Source: Acidobacteriota bacterium
Lineage (GTDB): Bacteria > Acidobacteriota > Terriglobia > Terriglobales > Acidobacteriaceae
Assembly (NCBI GenBank): GCA_021810735.1
Contig: JAJZIF010000307.1
Coordinates: forward strand, 1 to 5,313
Direction: 5' to 3'
DNA length: 5,313 nucleotides
In this document: positions 1-4,715 of the stretch, one piece after another
Numbering within the stretch: the stretch's first letter is position 1
Layout of the letters: the number at the start of each line of letters is the position of its first letter
Position numbers and translations under genes: made by a program
Notes under the pieces: generated by a model
Databases searched by the model: none
Seen by the model: only the letters and a program-made list of their open reading frames with translations
What the model was told of the DNA's origin: nothing

Positions 1-678
1 GCTGAGATAAATCCTGTCGTTTGGGCCCTCGTTCTGGCTAAGTGAGACCGCCATCCCCAGTGGCTTCATATCGCCTGCCAGTAATTGCCTGATTTCCCGA
101 TGCTTTTTAAGCGCTCCAAAAGATGCCGCGAACTCCTCGAATCTGGACCAGCGCTCATTCTCCGCGCCACTTTTTCCGTTAATGTAGATTTTCACTCCGG
201 CCTTTCCTTCCGCCGCAAAACCGGCGCCGACCCAGAAAGTACCACCGCGATCGGGATCGATCTCGCGGGGATTCACTCTCGAAACTCTGTGGATCAGCGC
301 AACAATGGAATCAATGTCTCCCTTCAGTTGGAGCAATGCCGACAATGCGCGCACCGTTCCCTCGATGAATTCCCTTGTTTCGGGATAGGACTGGCTTGGA
401 TTGCCGGCCTCGCTCAGAAATTGCAACGGCATGGTTTGGTGTCCCAGGGCGAGAGCAAACTGAATCGGCGTTCCGTCGAGGTTCAGCGTAGAGGATTGTG
501 TTGCCATCGCGACGGGACAGCCGCCCAGGGATGCGCGGCAAATCAGCTCATATGCCCGATATAATTGCGGAGACGCCTGCCCGAGCCCGAACTTTGGGAT
601 CAGCGCCTGGAGTTGGCCGCCGATGAGATCGTACCAGGAGCTGTCCGTGCCTTCGCGCGGTGGAAGGTTCTCTAGCAT
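1..678 (-). CDS. ABBA/DMATS-type prenyltransferase-like protein, C-terminus cut by window edge
   Basis: This frame has an ATG at 678 and stays open for 226 codons to the left edge, so the C-terminus is missing. An AGGGAG Shine-Dalgarno (690-695) lies 11 nt upstream, overlapping the stop codon of the preceding gene. The order of visible elements resembles fungal/bacterial DMATS-like aromatic prenyltransferases: an N-terminal SSWYDLI segment (13-19), a helix with LYRAYELICRASLGGCP (39-55) that recalls the family's 'L..f....v.P.LGp.P', then DGTPIQFALALG (68-79) like 'ddg.PvE.s....'. Two strands follow that end in basic-x-Tyr motifs, VKIYIN (162-167) and DRIYLS (221-226), as in the repeated K/R-x-Y diphosphate-binding strands of the ABBA barrel. 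Such enzymes transfer a prenyl group from a diphosphate to an aromatic acceptor. The match is from memory of motif order, not from a search. It is the last visible gene of the minus-strand operon, 17 nt after its neighbour. It could be an unrelated alpha/beta protein. Confidence 0.5.
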   Translation of the reverse strand, partial: MLENLPPREGTDSSWYDLIGGQLQALIPKFGLGQASPQLYRAYELICRASLGGCPVAMATQSSTLNLDGTPIQFALALGHQTMPLQFLSEAGNPSQSYPETREFIEGTVRALSALLQLKGDIDSIVALIHRVSRVNPREIDPDRGGTFWVGAGFAAEGKAGVKIYINGKSGAENERWSRFEEFAASFGALKKHREIRQLLAGDMKPLGMAVSLSQNEGPNDRIYLS

Positions 679-689
679 GGCCAATCGAT

Positions 690-695
690 CTCCCT
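690..695 (-). promoter_or_regulatory. Shine-Dalgarno of the prenyltransferase-like gene
   Basis: Read on the minus strand, AGGGAG sits immediately after the TA of the upstream TAA stop and 11 nt before the ATG at 678. It supports that ATG as the start and suggests independent or re-initiating translation within the operon. Confidence 0.55.
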
Positions 696-1463
696 TTAGG
701 CCTTCTTTTTTTTCTTGTCTGGGAGTGCCGCTTTTTTCCATCCAGACCTGACGTGCGCAGCGCGGTCGGCAGGACCATCGTCCGCCTTGGTCAGTTCAAG
801 CGTGATGCGAGTAGGAACAGCAGCATGGAACAGAATGGCCTGTCCCGGCTGAAGTTCCAGCTTGCCAGGTTCGAAGCCGCGCTCGGAACACGCAACCTTG
901 ACGGGACTGGACGGGCGATAGGCCGTCTTACCGATCTTTGGATAGCCGACGATGATTTTGCCCTTCTCCTTGCCGCCCAGCGTGTTCGTAGCGGAATATG
1001 TTCCGGGCCGCAGAATGACAGCTGAAAAGATATCGTCGCCCTTCAGCTCACGGCTATCGAATGGATTCTGCTGCTTGGGATCTTCCGCAGCCTTGCTCAC
1101 GCGCACGGCATACCCCCCCGCACCCGCCGAGACGTGAAACACCGCGTATCCCTTGGGGTTGACCTCGAACTTCGTTCCCGCCTTCGCGCTCTCCCCCTGA
1201 CAATTGCAGGTGCTGCCCGTGGTGCTTGTTGCCGCGGCCGCCTGTGTCGGCTCGAAGGCTGCCAGATCAATGTTCGCCTGCGCGACCGGACTGTTCTTGT
1301 CCACATTGACATAGAAGTCCGCTAGATTTTCGCCGTTCCGATACACGACGCCTCTGTATTGGCCTGGTTCCAGGAAGCGGTGTGTCACTCCTCCCAGCAT
1401 GGTGAGGGAACCGCTGTCCAATCCGATTTGCGTAAAGAGATTCTGATCGAAGGTCAGTTTCAT
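696..1463 (-). CDS. Beta-rich protein with internal duplication and poly-lysine tail, function unknown
   Basis: This is a 255-aa protein that I do not recognise. It starts with ATG only 2 nt after the stop of the 303-aa gene. The upstream Shine-Dalgarno is poor, so translational coupling is likely. No signal peptide or membrane helix is visible. The sequence appears to be two copies of a two-part unit. Part A is 'FLEPGQYRGVVYRNGE' (30-45) and again 'ILRPGTYSATNTLGGK' (150-165). Part B is 'FEVNPKGYAVFHVSAG' (99-114) and again 'LELQPGQAILFHAAVP' (202-217). Part B looks cupredoxin- or Ig-like in rhythm but lacks a recognisable copper-ligand set. Between the parts is an Ala/Thr/Ser-rich linker (74-84) followed by a CNC motif (Cys86, Cys88); the only other cysteine is Cys192, at the equivalent place in the second copy. 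The C-terminus is DKKKKKA, encoded by an A8 run that contains a slippery heptamer. A structural or binding role beside the neighbouring proteins is a guess. Confidence 0.8.
   Translation of the reverse strand: MKLTFDQNLFTQIGLDSGSLTMLGGVTHRFLEPGQYRGVVYRNGENLADFYVNVDKNSPVAQANIDLAAFEPTQAAAATSTTGSTCNCQGESAKAGTKFEVNPKGYAVFHVSAGAGGYAVRVSKAAEDPKQQNPFDSRELKGDDIFSAVILRPGTYSATNTLGGKEKGKIIVGYPKIGKTAYRPSSPVKVACSERGFEPGKLELQPGQAILFHAAVPTRITLELTKADDGPADRAAHVRSGWKKAALPDKKKKKA
705..711 (-). promoter_or_regulatory. Candidate -1 slippery heptamer A AAA AAG
   Basis: On the minus strand, the codons AAA AAA AAG near the end of the 255-aa gene form A AAA AAG in the correct phase, the same heptamer used for -1 frameshifting in E. 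coli dnaX. It lies in an A8 run (706-713), which could also allow transcript slippage. After a -1 shift (or one extra A) the frame continues GAA GGC CTA AAG and runs without a stop into the ATG at 678. The sequence shows the possibility only; no usage is demonstrated. Confidence 0.35.
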
Positions 1464-1465
1464 GG

Positions 1466-2377
1466 CTATGCACCCACATTCGCTTGAACAATCATTTCTT
1501 GAGAATCGATGGTTGCGGCCAGATTCCGGATTGGAATTTTAACCGGGATGAGCCCACCACTCGCCGGAAGAATCGGGAACGGATCTTCGAACTGATAGAG
1601 AGGATACTTGCTGGCGAAATAATCCGCGATTGCGGTTTCCAACAGCGAAAGCAGCCCGAATAGATTGCCCAACAGATTGGAGAGCCATTCGGCAATGCTG
1701 GTCGTGATCCCCAGCAGGTCCGTGATCAAGTTCGCGATCGGACCCAGGAACGCCATGATAATGTCGACCGCCCAGCCCGGCAGCCACGACGGGAACAGAT
1801 TGTCGATCGCGTTTGTGATCGCATTCACCAGGATGTTGTCGATTGTCGCCGGCACGTCGATCGGCGCCACATTCACCAAGACCGGATCAATATAGATCTG
1901 CCATTGGTTCGAGTGCCCATTCAGTTCCGCGTCCAGATCGGTCCAGCCTGGAAGGCGCGCCGGATCGATATAGTACTTCGGCGCCAAACTCGCCTTTAGG
2001 TCTGTGATCTGTGAAGTAAGACCGGATAGGTTCAGGTCCGCACAAATCGGGCCTCCGATGCAGAAGCCAGGGAAGCCCACAAGGCATCCGTTCCATGGAT
2101 CGGGCACGAGGCAGAAGCTCGGGATGCAGAACCCGGGTAAGTCGAGACACAGTTTGAAGTCGAGCGTCCCAAAGACGATGTCGACGTTCTGTAACTCGAT
2201 AGTGTTGTCATTGTTCAGCTGCAGGTTGCCCCCGGACAAATGCACGCTGACGGAGTAACTGGCGGAGAACGGCCCGAAGTTGGCCGTGTCGGACTTCGAG
2301 AAGCTGAAGTTATTCTCCACTTCGTTGAACAATTGCTGGAACGCTTTCGCGGATGCGGCTATCGTGATATGACTCAT
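1466..2377 (-). CDS. TULIP-like (P47/BPI-type) putative lipid-binding protein, cysteine-rich
   Basis: This 303-aa protein starts at the ATG that overlaps the previous stop codon (ATGA, 2374-2377), so its translation is probably coupled to that of the 274-aa gene. The N-terminus starts with a helix-like segment (7-25), followed by long alternating-hydrophobic strands (38-48, 58-80), as in bacterial TULIP proteins such as P47/OrfX. A cysteine-rich stretch (77-112) has six cysteines and a twice-used PGFCI motif (81-85 and 103-107). A strongly hydrophobic helical region (180-250) is rich in Leu, Ile, Asn and Trp (for example SWLPGWAVDIIMAFLG, 197-212) and could line a lipid cavity or touch a membrane. 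The last strand (289-303, TIDSQEMIVQANVGA) resembles the closing strand of the 274-aa protein. No signal peptide is visible. The TULIP assignment rests on pattern, not a search; it could instead be a pore- or membrane-interacting protein. Confidence 0.8.
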   Translation of the reverse strand: MSHITIAASAKAFQQLFNEVENNFSFSKSDTANFGPFSASYSVSVHLSGGNLQLNNDNTIELQNVDIVFGTLDFKLCLDLPGFCIPSFCLVPDPWNGCLVGFPGFCIGGPICADLNLSGLTSQITDLKASLAPKYYIDPARLPGWTDLDAELNGHSNQWQIYIDPVLVNVAPIDVPATIDNILVNAITNAIDNLFPSWLPGWAVDIIMAFLGPIANLITDLLGITTSIAEWLSNLLGNLFGLLSLLETAIADYFASKYPLYQFEDPFPILPASGGLIPVKIPIRNLAATIDSQEMIVQANVGA

Positions 2378-3198
2378 GGCGCCACCGTAAGAGTGATGAA
2401 TATCTTCAATTGATTGTCATCAATTGAAGGGTTGTTCGGAATGGGAGGATTCGGCGTGAGTTGCGCCGTAATCGTGGCAAGACTCAGCAGCGGAATGTCG
2501 AACAACATCGTCGATATCGGGAAGATCAGCTTTTCCTTCAACAGCAGCTCGAACGTCGTCTTCAAATAGCAGTTGACGTTGTCCGACAGCCCCTTCGGCT
2601 TGATGCCTACGACATCCACGCTATCTACGATTCCAACCAGGGAAGGTTTTCCGCTGATAATCTGCACTCCTACGTGGGCCACCAGGTAAGCGTCCAGACA
2701 AAAACAAAGTAATCGGCGAGTGGGGGGCACCACTTCCTGTGTAGGTTGTACGTTGGTTGCTTCACCAGACGAAGTCGGTGTCGGCAGGAACCCCTTCAGG
2801 AACTCACTCGGGCAATCCATCCCTCCGCAGATCTGCACGTGCATGGCAAGATGCTGCTGCGGGAGCGGCGGATTGAGCACGGCCGGAAGAGTAAAGATAT
2901 TTCCAGGGTAGAAGTCCACCTCTGCCTTCACCAGTTGCACGCAAAAGTTCAGGCCCACTGGGGGCGAGTCCGCGCCCAGAATCGGAACCGGACTTACGAC
3001 TTTGAAAAGCGGGTTGTTATAGTCGGTCACGTCGATGGTATGCGCGACCGGGGAACATGCCAGATCCAAATGGTCGCTGACATATTGCGTTGCGAAGTTG
3101 AACCACGAAGGGCGCTGTCGCATCACGTGCTGCGCAACGAGGTTGATGCCGTCTTCATGCACGGCAGCGTACAGGTCGCAATTGTCCGTATATCCCAT
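2374..3198 (-). CDS. TULIP-like putative lipid-binding protein, first gene of the operon
   Basis: This 274-aa protein starts at the ATG at 3198 (MGYTDNCDLYAAVHEDG), 5 nt after a strong Shine-Dalgarno AGGGGAG (3204-3210). An upstream in-frame ATG at 3234 would add only 12 unlikely residues, which cover that Shine-Dalgarno. The first 45 residues look helical. They are followed by alternating-hydrophobic strands such as LNFCVQLVKAEVDF (83-96), HLAMHVQICGG (117-127) and LLCFCLDAYLVAHVGVQI (163-180), a rhythm seen in TULIP/BPI-like folds. A Pro/Thr-rich loop (139-160) separates two halves. Eight cysteines are present, including CGGMDC (124-129) and CFC (165-167). The C-terminal strand DDNQLKIFITLTV (260-272) is like the end of the next protein, which suggests paralogy. 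No signal peptide or membrane helix is visible. It leads the minus-strand operon. Binding of a hydrophobic ligand is inferred, not shown. Confidence 0.85.
   Translation of the reverse strand: MGYTDNCDLYAAVHEDGINLVAQHVMRQRPSWFNFATQYVSDHLDLACSPVAHTIDVTDYNNPLFKVVSPVPILGADSPPVGLNFCVQLVKAEVDFYPGNIFTLPAVLNPPLPQQHLAMHVQICGGMDCPSEFLKGFLPTPTSSGEATNVQPTQEVVPPTRRLLCFCLDAYLVAHVGVQIISGKPSLVGIVDSVDVVGIKPKGLSDNVNCYLKTTFELLLKEKLIFPISTMLFDIPLLSLATITAQLTPNPPIPNNPSIDDNQLKIFITLTVAP
2404..2429 (-). repeat. Perfect 10-bp inverted repeat with 6-nt loop at the gene junction
   Basis: CTTCAATTGA (2404-2413) and TCAATTGAAG (2420-2429) are perfect reverse complements around the 6-nt loop TTGTCA. The repeat lies within the last codons of the 274-aa gene, 27 nt before the ATG of the 303-aa gene. 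It is AT-rich and lacks a T-tract, so it does not look like a terminator. It could form an mRNA hairpin that affects the coupled start, or be a protein-binding palindrome. It also encodes plausible protein (SIDDNQLK), so chance is not excluded. Confidence 0.6.
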
Positions 3199-3203
3199 AG
3201 TCA

Positions 3204-3210
3204 CTCCCCT
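3204..3210 (-). promoter_or_regulatory. Shine-Dalgarno deciding the start of the 274-aa gene
   Basis: AGGGGAG on the minus strand lies 5 nt before the ATG at 3198. It is the best ribosome binding site in the operon and decides against the in-frame ATG at 3234. Its strength suits the first gene of the operon, from which the following genes can be translated by coupling. Confidence 0.75.
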
Positions 3211-3217
3211 CGAACGC

Positions 3218-3502
3218 GTGGACTTCGACAACAAGATTTTCGAGTTGCCGAAGGGCCCAGATACTGGCGAATACCGGTTGGTCCAATTCCAGTCCGAACA
3301 GATAGTGCATCGCAGGGTGAAACCGTTTCACGCGAACCAATCTTTTTTGAAAATGGAGATTTTCTGGCACTATTTAGAGGTTGGGAATCGATCTATCGCA
3401 CAACTCCGCACTCGGCTGCGGGGACCATGCCTCGCCGATGAGAAAATCGATTTTCTCGTGGCGCAACGCCAGTACAGGTACAGTCCGGTCGAGGTTTTGT
3501 AA
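3218..3502 (+). CDS. Possible hypothetical protein (94 codons), divergent from the operon
   Basis: This open frame reads from a GTG at 3218 to TAA at 3500-3502. It begins 20 nt upstream of the divergent operon's first start codon. The deduced protein has ordinary composition, without the Arg/Cys/Ser excess of a shadow frame (for example IFWHYLEVGNRSIAQLRTRL, 48-67), and about 60 of 94 codons end in G or C, as in the neighbouring genes. Against it, no start has a convincing Shine-Dalgarno. The GTG at 3218 is preceded by pyrimidine-rich sequence, and the next ATG (3353) would leave only 49 residues. The minus strand in 3155-3370 also reads as passable protein. It may be a gene remnant, an unrecognised gene or chance. 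I recognise no family. Confidence 0.25.
   Translation: MDFDNKIFELPKGPDTGEYRLVQFQSEQIVHRRVKPFHANQSFLKMEIFWHYLEVGNRSIAQLRTRLRGPCLADEKIDFLVAQRQYRYSPVEVL
3440..3457. repeat. Perfect 18-bp palindrome, candidate operator
   Basis: GAGAAAATCGATTTTCTC is its own reverse complement over all 18 bases. It is AT-rich in moderately GC-rich surroundings and lies in the divergent region, about 240 bp upstream of the first operon start and about 90 bp upstream of the plus-strand frame at 3549. A perfect palindrome of this length fits a binding site for a dimeric regulator. Without a loop or T-tract it is not a typical terminator. It also lies inside the doubtful frame 3218-3502, where it would encode DEKIDFLV. 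Confidence 0.5.
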
Positions 3503-3548
3503 CGTTTCCGATCTCACCCTCACTATCAGGGAGTAGAGGGCTGTTGGC

Positions 3549-3905
3549 ATGCAATCGCAGAAAACCAGTATTCGCCACTTGCGGACAATTCAGAATGGCC
3601 GCAACTTTGCACCGGTTGGAACATCTTCTTCCTCGGTTCTCTCAGCAAGCAATGGCGAGCGACTCGATAGAAGGCCGCCTGCTGTGGCGCAAGAGCCGGC
3701 AGCAGAAAACTATCTGTCGAGTCGCACGTTTGCGGGTGCGGAGAACGACTTCGTGCCGCACAAACGTGAATCCAGAGCGGATTGCCGACTTATCGGGAGC
3801 GACGCTGATAGAGATGAGTCGAACGCGCGGGTCTGTTTCGATTGCCCTACGCTGTTCGATAGCGTGATGAATTTCATGAACCGCTACTACTCGAGGCGCC
3901 AATGA
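3549..3905 (+). CDS. Possible small hypothetical protein (118 aa)
   Basis: This frame starts with an ATG 8 nt after AGAGGG (3535-3540), a fair Shine-Dalgarno, and ends with a TGA that overlaps a further ATG (ATGA, 3902-3905). About 71 of 118 codons end in G or C, similar to the surrounding genes. The product is hydrophilic, Ser/Arg/Asp-rich and probably mostly disordered up to residue 90. It ends in a cysteine- and aromatic-rich tail (CFDCPTLFDSVMNFMNRYY, 95-113). No signal peptide or membrane helix is visible and I recognise no family. The gene lies between the minus-strand operon and the sigma factor gene and points toward the latter. A competing minus-strand frame (3642-4019) has a less convincing composition. 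It could be a real small gene or a chance frame. Confidence 0.35.
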   Translation: MQSQKTSIRHLRTIQNGRNFAPVGTSSSSVLSASNGERLDRRPPAVAQEPAAENYLSSRTFAGAENDFVPHKRESRADCRLIGSDADRDESNARVCFDCPTLFDSVMNFMNRYYSRRQ

Positions 3906-4000
3906 AATCACCAGCGACCGATGATTCGATGACAACTCAGCTATGTGCGCACCTTTGCACGAATACAGCAAATCTGCGATACGGCTGGAACGGAGGATGA
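3902..4000 (+). CDS. Possible 32-aa peptide, start overlapping the upstream stop
   Basis: This short frame begins in an ATGA overlap with the 118-aa frame and ends at TGA 3998-4000. The peptide starts MKSPATDDSMTT and has two cysteines (15 and 19) spaced C-x3-C, then an Asn/Thr/aromatic C-terminus ending YGWNGG. A short Cys-containing peptide ending in Gly-Gly is reminiscent of bacterial peptide precursors. The frame is short enough to arise by chance, and it depends on the 118-aa frame being real. No modification enzyme or exporter for it is visible here. Confidence 0.18.
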   Translation: MKSPATDDSMTTQLCAHLCTNTANLRYGWNGG

Positions 4001-4088
4001 GGCGGAACTCGATGCACACACATATCGTAAGAGGTTCCTCCCGGTGTAATATGAGGCCTAAGCTTCAGCTACGACGGAGGAACGGTGC
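4001..4088. other. Short leader region before the sigma factor gene
   Basis: No gene is supported here. TAATAT at 4047-4052 could be a -10 hexamer, but I see no matching -35 hexamer at the proper distance. The promoter of the sigma factor gene is therefore not identified. The segment ends with the GGAGG Shine-Dalgarno of that gene. Confidence 0.4.
4076..4080 (+). promoter_or_regulatory. Shine-Dalgarno deciding a GTG start for the sigma factor gene
   Basis: GGAGG lies 8 nt before the GTG at 4089, an optimal distance. No in-frame ATG gives the full sigma region 2, so this site supports the GTG start. Confidence 0.75.
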
Positions 4089-4667
4089 GTGCAATTTTTC
4101 GCGTTTGACGCGTCCTACGTTGACAAACTTCGATCGGGTGACGCTCGGATCGAAGCTCACTTCGTGAGCTATTTCAGCGAACTCATTCGGCTGAAATTGC
4201 GTTCCCGATTGAGTTCCAATGAGGCAATCGAAGACATCAGACAGGAAACATTTGTCAGAGTGATTGCTTTGTTACGCGCCGAGGGAGGCGTCAGACAGGC
4301 TGATCGGCTTGGAGCATTTGTGAATTCGATCTGCAACCATGTCTTGTTTGAGCATTATCGCTCCAAGACTGTGAGGGAATCGAGCCTCGAGGATGAACCG
4401 GAGACCGTCTACGTCAATCGCGAACCGAGCGCGCTGACCGTTCTTGAGAGCAAGGACACGGCGAGGGTGGTACGGGAGATATTGAATCGGTTAACGGAAC
4501 GGGACCGGCATCTACTTGAATCCGTGCTGCTCGATGAGCGCGACAAGGATGTAGTTTGTGCTGAGTTTGGGGTCAGCCGGGAATACTTGAGGGTGCTAGT
4601 CCACCGGGCGAAGCAGTCGTTTAAATCATTGTATGTGCAATACTTGGGGGAGCAGGGCCCCTTGTAG
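4089..4667 (+). CDS. RNA polymerase sigma factor, ECF type (sigma-70 family)
   Basis: This 192-aa protein starts with GTG after GGAGG at 8-nt spacing. It is the usual length for an ECF sigma factor, which directs core RNA polymerase to a small set of promoters. Region 2 spans about residues 8-92 and contains the core-binding and -10 recognition helices, with the characteristic EDIRQETFVRVIALL (48-62). The following segment ICNHVLFEHYRSK (81-93) matches the end of region 2. A variable acidic linker follows (97-116). Region 4 (about 120-182) carries the helix-turn-helix VCAEFGVSREYLRVLVHRAK (156-175), which recognises the -35 element; the wording 'LTERDRHLLE' before it is typical. The anti-sigma gene follows after 48 nt on the same strand, so the two are probably co-transcribed and the factor is probably held inactive at the membrane. 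The subgroup and target promoters are unknown. Confidence 0.92.
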   Translation: MQFFAFDASYVDKLRSGDARIEAHFVSYFSELIRLKLRSRLSSNEAIEDIRQETFVRVIALLRAEGGVRQADRLGAFVNSICNHVLFEHYRSKTVRESSLEDEPETVYVNREPSALTVLESKDTARVVREILNRLTERDRHLLESVLLDERDKDVVCAEFGVSREYLRVLVHRAKQSFKSLYVQYLGEQGPL

Positions 4668-4715
4668 CTCGAATACATGGCACGCTATTTATAGATTCGG
4701 CACTTTGGGAGTGGG

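Noticed and set aside
85..564. Plus-strand frame of 159 codons
   Set aside because: It lies entirely antisense to the prenyltransferase-like gene, which has a Shine-Dalgarno, operon spacing and family-like motifs. The plus-strand product is Cys/Arg/Gln-rich.
660..1025. Plus-strand frame of 121 codons with a hydrophobic start
   Set aside because: The hydrophobic stretch (LLFFLVWECRFF) arises from the antisense of the poly-lysine codons of the 255-aa gene, which explains it fully.
3199..3234. Upstream ATG at 3234 that would extend the 274-aa protein by 12 residues
   Set aside because: The extension MLSKSTRSRGVT would place the strong AGGGGAG site inside the coding sequence. The ATG at 3198 has that site at ideal spacing.
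3155..3370. Minus-strand frame of 71 codons that overlaps the start of the 274-aa gene
   Set aside because: Its sequence is passable as protein, but it starts at a GTG without a Shine-Dalgarno and runs out of frame into the 274-aa gene. Its third-position GC is lower than that of the plus-strand frame.
2746..3441. Plus-strand frame of 231 codons
   Set aside because: Most of it is antisense to the well-supported 274-aa gene. The product is rich in Arg, His and Cys with no domain-like pattern, as expected for a shadow frame.
3517..3540. CCCTC...GAGGG short inverted repeat before the 118-aa frame
   Set aside because: The arms are only 5 bp and the right arm overlaps the presumed Shine-Dalgarno. 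It is too weak to call a regulatory hairpin.
3642..4019. Minus-strand frame of 125 codons
   Set aside because: It is Arg/Ile/Ser-rich, has no convincing Shine-Dalgarno and opposes the more gene-like 3549-3905 frame. It was not certain enough to annotate.
4668..4715. Possible terminator between the sigma and anti-sigma genes
   Set aside because: No GC-rich stem with a T-tract is visible in the 48-nt gap, so co-transcription is the simpler reading.
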